From contig JACZRW010000006.1 in the NCBI GenBank assembly GCA_022574495.1, positions 1 to 32,374 of the forward strand: a stretch of 32,374 nt of DNA, read 5' to 3'. Shown here piece after piece: positions 16,796-23,577 of the stretch. The position numbers and the translations under genes were made by a program. The notes under the pieces are model-generated. The model ran no database searches. It had not been told where the DNA came from and saw only the letters and a program-made list of their open reading frames with translations. This DNA is from Patescibacteria group bacterium (GTDB lineage Bacteria; Patescibacteriota; Microgenomatia; Woykebacterales; RBG-16-39-9b). Within the stretch, counting starts at the first letter, position 1. The number at the start of each line of letters is the position of its first letter.

Positions 16796-16848
16796 TCGCT
16801 CCCAAACCTATATTGTTTCAGGAATTCTCAGTAGCTAAAGGAGGGATC

Positions 16849-17433
16849 ATGGAGGCTACGACTATATCCGACGATAGGCTAATAGAGCTAATGACAAGTG
16901 GTAAGCAAATCCTAAAACCATGGGGTCGAGGTTCAAGATCACTAGCCATTATCTATCTTCACGAGGTCAGGAGAGCTAGCTACAAAGAAATCAACGCCTT
17001 GATAGAAGCTAGTGGCCAGCTACGAATGAAGAGTACAAACATCAAATCAATACTAGATGGAGGCATAGCGGCAATCAAGGCAGAAGGACCAATAGATCCC
17101 AAGGTCTACGATCCAATCATCGTGGAAATAGCCAAAAGCGTAAACGGTGAATTTGTAAAACATGACGAACCAAAACACAAAACGCTATGGAGTTCAAGCG
17201 CTAATTCACCGACACTACCAATAATCTGCCCTCGCTGCCGTGGTAGGATGCGCCCGGAGGTAGACAAGTATGGAACATACGCAACTTGCTTCACGTGCGG
17301 GTATGTCCACGAATCCAATCTCACCCCCGCTCAGCAAGAGGTCAAACAAGACCAGGAGGAGAAAAACCGAGGAGAGCGGGAAAGAAGCCGAAAACCGACT
17401 CATGGTAGGGGAAAAAGGAAAATCTATCTCTGA
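16849..17433 (+). CDS. zinc-ribbon protein with an N-terminal helical domain
   Basis: I do not recognise the full-length family. The start at 16849 is chosen for its strong Shine-Dalgarno site (AAAGGAGGG); 194 residues follow. Residues 1-100 look helical (DRLIELMTSGKQIL..., then a segment that could be a winged-helix-like domain), and a zinc ribbon of the CPRC-x17-CFTC type lies at about residues 125-150, similar to the C4 fingers of topoisomerases and other nucleic-acid proteins. The C-terminus is very basic and low-complexity (RGERERSRKPTHGRGKRK), typical of nucleic-acid binding. The gene is GC-richer than the HD gene that follows. A DNA- or RNA-binding role is an inference. It has its own promoter and a hairpin after the stop codon. 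Confidence 0.65.
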   Translation: MEATTISDDRLIELMTSGKQILKPWGRGSRSLAIIYLHEVRRASYKEINALIEASGQLRMKSTNIKSILDGGIAAIKAEGPIDPKVYDPIIVEIAKSVNGEFVKHDEPKHKTLWSSSANSPTLPIICPRCRGRMRPEVDKYGTYATCFTCGYVHESNLTPAQQEVKQDQEEKNRGERERSRKPTHGRGKRKIYL

Positions 17434-17435
17434 TG

Positions 17436-17468
17436 GCGCCTCTTGTGGAATACATCCACTTGAGGCGC
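17436..17468 (+). terminator. hairpin after the zinc-ribbon gene
   Basis: GCGCCTC (17436-17442) pairs with GAGGCGC (17462-17468), with an inner GTGG/CCAC pair. Only a mixed T-rich region follows, so termination is likely but not textbook. Confidence 0.6.
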
Positions 17469-17579
17469 TCAATCTTCTTCCAAATTCATTTTCTTTACAT
17501 TGCTCTAAAAATATAGCCCCCATCACTACTAGTGTCACCAGTTGGTTTCTAGTCTAAAGTCAAATACATTGATTTTAGA

Positions 17580-17608
17580 TTGTACTATCTTACTCATTTG
17601 TTTATACT
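17580..17608 (+). promoter_or_regulatory. promoter of the HD-domain gene
   Basis: TTGTAC (17580-17585), a 17-bp spacer and TATACT (17603-17608). The start point would fall about 5 nt before the ATG at 17620, implying an almost leaderless mRNA and supporting that start. Confidence 0.55.
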
Positions 17609-17619
17609 TTTCACAACTT

Positions 17620-18591
17620 ATGATAATTTCAGATAAAGTCTACGGAAAAGTTGAAATAAATGAACCAGTTCTTATTGAATTGATAAAAAGTAAACCACTT
17701 CAAAGACTTAAAGGGATAAATCAAGGCGGTACGCAACACATAACCCCAGAGTATAAAAATCTAACTAGATACAAACACTGTGTGGGGGTGATGCTGCTAC
17801 TCAAACGCTACGGGGCCTCAACCGAAGAACAAATTGCCGGCCTTTTGCATGACGTGCCTCACACCGCTTTTTCCCATGTGATTGATTACGCGATTGGTAA
17901 AGCAGATAAGCAAACTTTTCATGAAGATCACAAAGAAAGAATAATTTTAAACTCGGAAATTCCCAAGATATTGAGTAAGTACCAGTATAGCCTGAAGAGA
18001 ATTTTAAACGAGGAAAACTTTCCGTTACTCGAAAAGGAGATTCCAGACCTATGTGCAGATAGAATTGATTATTTTTTTATCGATTTAGACGCGGTACCAA
18101 AAGGATTTCATACCCCCAGTTACTTTCTTAAACACCTAATAGTTTCTGACAATGAATTTGCCCTTGACAGCAAAAAAGTAGCCCTAGAATTTGCCAAGGA
18201 CTTTATGAAGAAGTGTCTGACATCGTGGAATAGCCTAAAAGCGCTTACTGCTTTCTCGCTACTCTCAGAAACAATTAAAATAGCCCTGGATGAAAAACTA
18301 ATAACCCAAGATGATATTTTTCAGGATGACGCTTATCTTTTCAAAAAATTAAAGAAAATAAAAAATAAAAAAATACAAAGAAATCTAAGTCTTCTCCATC
18401 CCGACGTAAAAATATTAGAATCAGATAAAAATTTTGAATATCACGCAAGAGGGAAGGCAAGATACGTAGACCCAAAGGTACTGGTAGCAGGTAAAAAAAT
18501 TCGAGTATCCACTCTCTATCCTGATTTTAAAAAAGAAATAGAACAATTCAAACAAAAAGTAAAAGCAGGACGTAAGATAAAAGTTTCCTAG
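17620..18591 (+). CDS. HD-domain phosphohydrolase
   Basis: The 323-residue product has the HD metal-binding pattern: H53 in RYKHCVGV, H77-D78 in LLHDVPHTAF, a downstream HEDH near 101-104 and an Asp in CADRIDYFF. This is the order of dGTPase/SpoT-like HD hydrolases, particularly the YdhJ-type cytosolic group annotated as HD superfamily phosphohydrolase. The substrate is probably a nucleotide or nucleic-acid phosphate, but this cannot be fixed from sequence. The start is chosen for the promoter geometry; the upstream extension (from 17542) would add a hydrophobic stretch not expected for the family. The C-terminus is Lys-rich. It has no obvious operon partner. Confidence 0.8.
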   Translation: MIISDKVYGKVEINEPVLIELIKSKPLQRLKGINQGGTQHITPEYKNLTRYKHCVGVMLLLKRYGASTEEQIAGLLHDVPHTAFSHVIDYAIGKADKQTFHEDHKERIILNSEIPKILSKYQYSLKRILNEENFPLLEKEIPDLCADRIDYFFIDLDAVPKGFHTPSYFLKHLIVSDNEFALDSKKVALEFAKDFMKKCLTSWNSLKALTAFSLLSETIKIALDEKLITQDDIFQDDAYLFKKLKKIKNKKIQRNLSLLHPDVKILESDKNFEYHARGKARYVDPKVLVAGKKIRVSTLYPDFKKEIEQFKQKVKAGRKIKVS

Positions 18592-18617
18592 ATTCCCCAG
18601 TAAAAGTTGCTATAGTT

Positions 18618-18626
18618 TGATATAAT
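18618..18626 (+). promoter_or_regulatory. extended -10 promoter of the Flp pilin gene
   Basis: TGATATAAT at 18618-18626 is an extended -10 with no good -35. The leader of about 50 nt holds a small hairpin with a GAAA tetraloop (TTGCC-GAAA-GG-A-GCAA) before the AAGGAGA ribosome site. Confidence 0.5.
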
Positions 18627-18683
18627 ACATCAGTTGAAAGATAGCATCGCGGAGCGAGGTTGCCGAAAGGAGCAAGGAGAGTC

Positions 18684-18830
18684 ATGTTCAATCTTGTGAA
18701 AGAGTTCATCGAAGGCCTAACAGAAGAACACGGTCAGACATTGTTCGAGTATGGCTTGATAATGGCAGTGATCGCAATCGCCATTGTCGTGATTGCCGCT
18801 GTGACGTTTGGCCCCATGCTGCTCGACTAG
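18684..18830 (+). CDS. Flp/Fap-type type IVb pilin, 48 residues
   Basis: This short gene has a strong Shine-Dalgarno site (AAGGAGA). The product MFNLVKEFIEGL..., EEHG|QTLFEYGLI, then a continuous hydrophobic helix (AVIAIAIVVIAAVTFG), fits Flp pilins: prepilin-peptidase cleavage after Gly17, Glu at +5 and Tyr at +6 of the mature chain. Mature Flp pilins assemble into thin tight-adherence pili at the cell surface. No tad/cpa secretion genes, prepilin peptidase or second pilin are in the window, so the machinery must be elsewhere. It stands alone between a promoter and a terminator, fitting a highly expressed structural protein, and is GC-richer than its neighbours. Confidence 0.85.
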   Translation: MFNLVKEFIEGLTEEHGQTLFEYGLIMAVIAIAIVVIAAVTFGPMLLD

Positions 18831-18857
18831 GATCACAGATCACCTACTTGTCCAAGA

Positions 18858-18902
18858 AGCTGGCAAACTTTGGAGGAAACTCTGAGAGAGGCCGGCTTTT
18901 TC
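18858..18902 (+). terminator. terminator of the Flp pilin gene
   Basis: AGCTGGC (18858-18864) pairs with GCCGGCT (18891-18897, one U-G pair) over a 26-nt loop with its own weak pairing, then five T and TTCATTTT. Confidence 0.7.
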
Positions 18903-19022
18903 ATTTTAAACCTAAATAGCCACAAAATAAAAATCCTTATGCGCTTAATGAAGAAAAACGTCCTAGACAAATAACAATTATGTTGTACAGTATTGAAGCA
19001 TAATTTATTACATAATAGGGTA

Positions 19023-19051
19023 TTGACTCCTTAGGTTTAGTGTGATTAAAT
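19023..19051 (+). promoter_or_regulatory. promoter of the DUF5343-like gene
   Basis: TTGACT (19023-19028), a 17-bp spacer and TTAAAT (19046-19051). The start point would be about 19058-19060, at the ATG, so the mRNA is likely leaderless. Confidence 0.55.
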
Positions 19052-19059
19052 ATGTTTAA

Positions 19060-19767
19060 ATGCAAAATACCACAGATATACAAGCAAGAATAAAACCCCC
19101 CTATGTGCCTCTGAGCAAGTTGATTGAGACATTTAGATTACTGTCTACTAGAAGCTTTTCTAGTTTTGGACCAAGCGATTTGACAAATAGAGGGTTTTCA
19201 AAAACAGATGCCTTCCAAAGTGTATCAGCGTTAAAATTTTTAGGTTTTGTAGACGAGGCTAATCGGACAAATGACCTTTCTAAACTTCATCTAAAGGGGG
19301 ATGAAAGGTCTAAAGCAATTTTGGAAATTGTAAAAAAGTCTTATACAAAAATCTTCGAAACAATACCCGAAGCAAATAAACTTCCCAAAAACGAGCTTTA
19401 TAATGAATTTGTTGCGCTATATAATTTAAGCCCCCGCTTAGCGAATCCATCTGTGAGTAACTTCCTATGGTTATGTAACGAATCTGGCTTGGAGGTTTCA
19501 GAACAACCTATTGGTCGAAAAAAGAATAAAGTAGCGGAGAGAAAAACAAAAATAACCAACAAAATTCCTGAAAAAAGAGATAATTATGCAAAAAGGGAAT
19601 TTACAGGTAATACCCACATAATAGAAGCAGGTAACTTCCAGTTATTACTTCCAAAAACATCAAAAATAATGGATGCTGTATATAACGGTGAGTTTAAGGA
19701 AATACGCGATAAACTTGTAAAACTTTCCGATGAGTTAAAAGATGAAGAAAAAATCTTGGAGGGCTAG
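19060..19767 (+). CDS. DUF5343-like protein
   Basis: The 235-residue protein begins with PPYVPLSKLIETFRLL and then SALKFLGFVDEANRTNDLSKLHL, which matches the remembered DUF5343 pattern (helical, winged-helix-like N-terminal part; often near defence or mobile genes). The middle is helical and the final 90 residues are Lys/Glu-rich with a strand-like NTHIIEAGNFQLLLP segment. Function is unknown. It is not coupled to a neighbour, has a probably leaderless promoter, and its stop codon (TAG at 19765-19767) falls within the acceptor arm of the tRNA-like gene, so the two overlap by 10 nt. That overlap suggests that the gene arrived or was trimmed next to the tRNA. Confidence 0.6.
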   Translation: MQNTTDIQARIKPPYVPLSKLIETFRLLSTRSFSSFGPSDLTNRGFSKTDAFQSVSALKFLGFVDEANRTNDLSKLHLKGDERSKAILEIVKKSYTKIFETIPEANKLPKNELYNEFVALYNLSPRLANPSVSNFLWLCNESGLEVSEQPIGRKKNKVAERKTKITNKIPEKRDNYAKREFTGNTHIIEAGNFQLLLPKTSKIMDAVYNGEFKEIRDKLVKLSDELKDEEKILEG

Positions 19768-19840
19768 CCAGTGGCCTGGCAGCTGGTCCCATTAGCCAGT
19801 AATGTATTAACAAGTACTGGGTTCGATTCCCAGCCCTCCT
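19758..19840 (+). tRNA. aberrant tRNA-like gene, CAT in the anticodon position
   Basis: Acceptor GGAGGGC/GCCCTCC (7 bp, 19758-19764 with 19833-19839) and a T-loop TTCGATT with stem TGGG/CCCA (or a 6-bp acceptor and 5-bp T-stem) are clear. D-stem GCCA/TGGC (19767-19770, 19777-19780) has a short loop, GTGGCC. The anticodon stem CTGGT/GCCAG has loop CCCATTA, giving anticodon CAT preceded by C33 instead of T33. The variable region is about 17 nt with a small TGT/ACA hairpin, as in class II tRNAs. A CAT tRNA (Met or Ile) should have a short variable region, so it may be a pseudogene or a non-standard tRNA. No CCA is encoded. Confidence 0.5.
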
Positions 19841-19936
19841 ACTCACACCCTTAAATTAAGATTTAGTTTATCCCATAATGATTGATTTGTCTGTACTGTC
19901 GTGGTATTATACACTTGTACTTGTTAGTACATTGAC

Positions 19937-19965
19937 AAAAAGCCTCCGGTTTACGGGGGCTTTTT
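19937..19965. terminator. bidirectional terminator downstream of the tRNA-like gene
   Basis: AAAAAGCC (19937-19944) pairs with GGCTTTTT (19958-19965), extended by CC/GG, with A- and T-runs on the two arms. It can end transcription from the tRNA-like gene and from the opposite strand. Confidence 0.85.
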
Positions 19966-20927
19966 GCTTTCCAAACTAAATTTGATTAGACAAAAATTCT
20001 GAGCCCTTGTGGTCTCCACTAGAGATGTTTTTTGAACCTAATTTGAGGCTAATTTGTGCCTAGAAATCCCATTTTTAGCCTCAACCCAGGAGAGGGGTTA
20101 TTTTGGGGTATAATATACTGCTGTATCAGCCATATTTTGGTATTTTTATGGTAAGACATACAAGCAGCGTTTTTTATAAAATAGGTACAGAGAATAGAAG
20201 TGAATGCCCAGGATATAAAGTACAAAAGCCAGAGCCAAGAAATAAAAATAATAATATCTAGCCTCAAAGGGGAGTACATCTAACGTCGCATAAGATACAT
20301 TGTGCGACGTAGTATTTAATTGAACCTAACCCTGAAATTACGCGAGAGGAGTGGTTTTGGGAGTAGTCCAAAATATAGCACGCTTTTCTAACGTGAGCGA
20401 CCACTTCGTAGTCTAAAAAACTCTTTAGAAAGGCTCCTAGAGGCTTGTCCTACAAACTCTGACGTCGCATTTTATATGAGAACCATTAATTAATCCAGTT
20501 TTGTAGTTGGGGCCAATATTGCTTGTTGTACAAGCTATTATTTAACTTTTTAGGTTCAATCTTGTGTGAATATTTATGTAGTCCAACATACATTTGTGCC
20601 TAAGAAGAGGGGTAGCACTCTCTTCTAGAGTGCGACAAAACCCAAAATCTATTCGGGTATTTTTGGAGTCGGCCATTTTTAGCCTCATGGGCTACACCCT
20701 ATAGTTTTTAACTTTCCACACATGGAAACTAGTGTATCAGACTATATCATTTTCATTCTATTCACACACACGTTTCTCTCAAAAAGGGGATTATGCTACT
20801 ACACTCCTCTACTCCAACCAATGGCTCTAGAAATTTCTCTGGGTTCAATTCCTACGTAAAATAAACCTGCTCAAGTAACTAAAATTATATTTACTCAATT
20901 TATTGTTTTAACTCAACTCGTATGTGG
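19966..20927. other. gene-free kilobase rich in short direct and inverted repeats
   Basis: No convincing gene is seen on either strand. Repeated words: TTGAACCTAA at 20032-20041 and 20320-20329 with its complement TTAGGTTCAA at 20550-20559; TTGAGGCTAA (20043-20052) opposite TTAGCCTCAA (20075-20084), with TAGCCTCA again at 20259 and 20680; ACGTCGCA (20283-20290) opposite TGCGACGT (20303-20310), with further copies at 20462 and 20631; GCACTCT/AGAGTGC (20615-20633); and GTGCCTA in two places. A TATAAT lies near 20110. It may be a structured RNA, an origin-like region or remnants of an element. Confidence 0.4.
20283..20310. repeat. perfect inverted repeat
   Basis: ACGTCGCA (20283-20290) and TGCGACGT (20303-20310) make an 8-bp GC-rich dyad with a 12-nt loop, unusual in this AT-rich stretch. 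The half-site recurs at 20462-20469 (same orientation) and, as TGCGAC, at 20631-20636. Confidence 0.55.
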
Positions 20928-21701
20928 TCACCCACTCCAACTAGTCGTAGCTACCAGGAATACAAATACAACTGCGGCAACAAAGAGGTATTCTAAAACT
21001 GTACTCTTCTTTAAATCATCTTTCATGTGGTGCTGTAGTATCCCAAGCAGAACGTAGACAACCGCTGTCAGGGTAAGACCAACCTTAGCCGGATCCAGTG
21101 GCCAGAACGAAAAACTCAAAGCTATCTGTCCTAGTATAACTCCTGAAACAAGAGAGTTTATGGTGATACGAGGGCTAGGGGTTTTTTCCAATTCTATTTT
21201 CCAAAGATATTGGGTAAATAAAAATACACCAATAACCACCACAATAATGGCAAAAAGCCAAAAATCTAACCCAAGCCCAAATAACAAAGAAAATATTACA
21301 AAAGAAACAAACAATGTCCCTAAGTAAGAAACCGTATTGGCGGCTCTTATCAGTGGAATGTTTCTTTCGGCCGAAACATTAAAAATATTTTCTGAAAGAA
21401 GAATAATATACATTACAACTCCAAAGATAACGCTTAATACCAACCGAGTTAAATTCTCTGGCTCAAATTGAAAAATAAACCCAGCAAAACTCGCCGCTAA
21501 AAATGTGGGTAGTGTAAAAAGAGTTAGAAATTCAAATCCAGATACATCTCTAAAGATCGACCAGACTGAAAAAACATAGCTTGCTAATATTATTCCCAGT
21601 AAAAGCCACAGTCTTGTATCTTCATTGGCGAAAGGAAAAAAATAAAGACTAATGGAAAGCAAAAAACTTGTTATTACTATTCTTTGCCGCTTAGCTAACA
21701 T
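20928..21701 (-). CDS. polytopic membrane protein of unknown family
   Basis: The 257-residue product has about eight hydrophobic segments covering most of its length and no long soluble domain. A basic residue cluster follows the first methionine (MLAKRQRIVIT), suggesting a cytoplasmic N-terminus. The only notable loop residues are in ELEKTPSPRIT near residue 175 and HHMKDDLKKS near 225. I do not recognise the family. It begins 10 nt after the ruvC stop codon and is therefore probably in the ruvC operon. A transport or envelope role cannot be stated from sequence. Confidence 0.65.
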   Translation of the reverse strand: MLAKRQRIVITSFLLSISLYFFPFANEDTRLWLLLGIILASYVFSVWSIFRDVSGFEFLTLFTLPTFLAASFAGFIFQFEPENLTRLVLSVIFGVVMYIILLSENIFNVSAERNIPLIRAANTVSYLGTLFVSFVIFSLLFGLGLDFWLFAIIVVVIGVFLFTQYLWKIELEKTPSPRITINSLVSGVILGQIALSFSFWPLDPAKVGLTLTAVVYVLLGILQHHMKDDLKKSTVLEYLFVAAVVFVFLVATTSWSG

Positions 21702-21711
21702 GAGGAGTATT

Positions 21712-22275
21712 CTACCTTAAAACTTTTGTCTTTGACAAGTGGCACAAAGCAATCGCTACAGCATCATAAGCATCATCTCTAAATCGATTTACTTCCCGAC
21801 CGGTTTGATCCTTAGGTTTTGGTAGTTCTGATACCCCTAGCAATCCTCTTACATGTTTCTGAACATCTTTCTTATCTGCTCTTCCATGTTTTGCCACTTC
21901 TAACTTTACTTCTAGTCCTGTATATTCGAAAAACTGGGTTTTAGATTCTGCAGCCACCAACATTACTATTCCTCTTGCTTGTCCAACTACCATCGCCGTC
22001 TTAGAATTTACCCCAAAGAAAAGTCTTTCAGCAATTAGCCAATCTGGCTTGTACTTATTTAAAACTCTCTTTAATTCATTCCTCAAAATCAGCAACCTAT
22101 TCGTCATTTCATCCTCTGGACGTGTCAGTATACATCCATATTCCAATAGCTTCACTCGCCCCTTTAGTTTCTTACCACTATTCCCCATCTTGACGCTAGG
22201 TTGCTTGGTTTCTTGAATTTCTACTACTCCCCAACCTGTTGTGGCTATCCCCGGGTCTATACCAAGTATTAACAT
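21712..22275 (-). CDS. ruvC: crossover junction endodeoxyribonuclease RuvC
   Basis: The 187-residue product begins with ILGIDPGIATTGWG, containing the first catalytic Asp (D7). The catalytic Glu follows in LIAERLFFGVNSKTA, and the two late acidic residues are in DDAYDAVAIALCH. GRADKKDVQ fits the DNA-binding region. RuvC forms a dimer that cuts Holliday junctions with RuvAB. The length is usual. The yebC-ruvC neighbourhood is common in bacteria, though ruvA and ruvB are not seen here. A TAAAAT -10 at 22293-22288 lies about 12 nt upstream of the ATG, so the leader is short. An extra basic segment SGKKLKGRVK near residue 30-45 is unusual. Confidence 0.95.
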   Translation of the reverse strand: MLILGIDPGIATTGWGVVEIQETKQPSVKMGNSGKKLKGRVKLLEYGCILTRPEDEMTNRLLILRNELKRVLNKYKPDWLIAERLFFGVNSKTAMVVGQARGIVMLVAAESKTQFFEYTGLEVKLEVAKHGRADKKDVQKHVRGLLGVSELPKPKDQTGREVNRFRDDAYDAVAIALCHLSKTKVLR

Positions 22276-22364
22276 AAATAAGTGTATATTTTAAGTATAA
22301 TTATAAGAACCTGCTTCGTCTTGTGCTTATATACACAATTTTAGCACTCGCTCGCAGAACCTTG

Positions 22365-22383
22365 CCTTTTGCGCTTTGCGCAA
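22365..22383. promoter_or_regulatory. perfect hairpin between mazG-like gene and ruvC
   Basis: TTTTGCGC (22365-22372) pairs with GCGCAAAA (22376-22383) with a TTT loop. It is the only strong dyad in the gap between the two genes and may terminate or process the yebC-mazG transcript; a T-run is present only within the stem. Confidence 0.5.
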
Positions 22384-22393
22384 AACGTACCCT

Positions 22394-22705
22394 TTAAACA
22401 TGGTCAAAATCTCCTTTTTTTCTACGCTCATCAATTTCCTTAAGAATTTTCGGATACTCCTTTTCCAGATCAACTCTGTAGTGATTCGCTATTAAAAAGG
22501 TTGAAAAAAGCACGTCACAGACACTATCAACTAAATCGGACTTGGATCTATTTTTTGTTTTCCAACCTTCCTTCACTTGTATTGCATTTGCTAGCTCCCC
22601 AGTTTCTTCAACAAGATCATTAAATCTCTGATAAATCCCCCATGGTTTTCCGGGCATTTTATCTTTAACTTTTTTTGTTTCGGCAACTGCTTCATTAAGT
22701 CTTAT
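22394..22705 (-). CDS. MazG-like nucleotide pyrophosphohydrolase
   Basis: The core NDLVEETGELANAI and DLVDSVCDVLFSTF contains the E-E-x-x-E and D-x3-D metal-binding pattern of MazG-like all-alpha pyrophosphatases, which hydrolyse (d)NTPs to (d)NMP and pyrophosphate. The first ATG is at 22657 (87 residues) but lacks any Shine-Dalgarno site and leaves the first helix short. Upstream the frame stays open through IRLNEAVAETKKVKDK to an ATA codon at 22705, which has AGGAG 5 nt before it and overlaps the yebC stop by two bases. This start, giving 103 residues, is proposed; an AUA start would be rare. If only the ATG is used, the gene is 22394-22657. Confidence 0.65.
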   Translation of the reverse strand: MRLNEAVAETKKVKDKMPGKPWGIYQRFNDLVEETGELANAIQVKEGWKTKNRSKSDLVDSVCDVLFSTFLIANHYRVDLEKEYPKILKEIDERRKKGDFDHV

Positions 22706-23460
22706 ATTGTCTCCTTTTGTAATATTTTCTCTGGAATGTCAAAGTTTGCATACACCTTCTGAACATCGGAAAGGTCATCTAACTTCTCCATAAGATCCAA
22801 TATTTTTTTCGCTTTATCAGATTCCTCAATTTTTATAGTATTTTTTGGTTTCATAGATAGCTGCGTCCCAACAATTTCCATACCTTTTTCTTCTAAGGCT
22901 TTCATCACTTTTTCCAGCTCTGACGGTTCACAATAAACTAAAGCATTATCACCAAACACTTCCACATCCTCTGCTCCGGCATCTGCAGCCGCTAAAAGCA
23001 CCTCGTCTGGGCCATTATCGTTTTTCAATCTCACGTCTATCTGAGCAAACTGGCTGAAAAGATATGAAACACTTCCCGGTCCAGACAAAGTACCACCACT
23101 TCTATCAAAAATACTTCTTATTTCCTGGGCTGATCTTTGTCTACTGTCTGTTACCACGAAAATTAATACCGCTATTCCTCCCGTACCAAAACCTTCGTAA
23201 ATTATTTCCTCCAGTTTTACACCTTCTCCCCCCTTGCCGACTCCCCTATTTATCGCCCTTCGAATATTTTCTTTAGGCATATTTAATCTCTTTGCTTCAT
23301 CAATCGCTAAGCGAAGTTTAAAGTTTGTTTCCAAAGAGTCACCACCTTCTCTAGCAGCAAGGGTTACTGCATTACTAACTCTTGTAAACACCGCACCGCG
23401 TTTTACATCGGTTACCCCTTTTTGTCTTTTGATAGTCGACCATTTACTGTGTCCGGACAT
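22702..23460 (-). CDS. YebC/PmpR (TACO1) family protein
   Basis: The 252-residue product starts MSGHSKWSTIKRQKG and continues with the family-typical KRGAVFTRVSNAVTLAAREGG, then GTGGIAVLIFVVTDSRQRSAQEIRSIFDRSGGTLSGPGSVSYLF. The C-terminal domain contains AGAEDVEVFGDNALVYCEP and VQKVYANFDIPE. Members were first described as transcription regulators; mitochondrial and bacterial forms assist translation of proline-rich or difficult sequences. The long length and intact motifs support function. An extended -10 (TGGTAAAAT) lies only about 10 nt upstream of the ATG, so the mRNA may be nearly leaderless. It precedes the mazG-like gene and then ruvC. Confidence 0.95.
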   Translation of the reverse strand: MSGHSKWSTIKRQKGVTDVKRGAVFTRVSNAVTLAAREGGDSLETNFKLRLAIDEAKRLNMPKENIRRAINRGVGKGGEGVKLEEIIYEGFGTGGIAVLIFVVTDSRQRSAQEIRSIFDRSGGTLSGPGSVSYLFSQFAQIDVRLKNDNGPDEVLLAAADAGAEDVEVFGDNALVYCEPSELEKVMKALEEKGMEIVGTQLSMKPKNTIKIEESDKAKKILDLMEKLDDLSDVQKVYANFDIPEKILQKETI

Positions 23461-23518
23461 AGTGAAGAAATTTTACCACAAATTTAATTCAAAAACGAGA
23501 AACAGAAAACTCCTTTTT

Positions 23519-23535
23519 TTGTCAAGACTTGACAA
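23519..23535. promoter_or_regulatory. perfect 17-bp palindrome between divergent yebC and TPR genes
   Basis: TTGTCAAGACTTGACAA is a perfect dyad around a central A (23527). It includes a TTGACA-type -35 on each strand and sits 43 nt upstream of the TPR gene start, with a TATACT at 23552-23557. A repressor operator is the simplest reading. Confidence 0.5.
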
Positions 23536-23577
23536 GAGCATTAAAATACCTTTTATACTAGAATTGAGGATTATATT

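Noticed and set aside
20049-20279. 76-residue minus-strand reading frame
   Set aside because: It lies in the repeat-rich gap, has no ribosome site or recognisable motif, and has a composition like its surroundings; probably not a gene.
20615-20633. CIRCE-like dyad (TAGCACTC ... GAGTGC)
   Set aside because: CIRCE needs a 9-bp spacer and an adjoining heat-shock promoter; here the spacer is 7 and no gene is next to it. Listed only as a repeat in the non-coding kilobase.
20830-20860. Second tRNA at the T-arm-like CTGGGTTCAATTCC
   Set aside because: No acceptor, D or anticodon stem can be drawn around it; at most a remnant or attachment-site copy.
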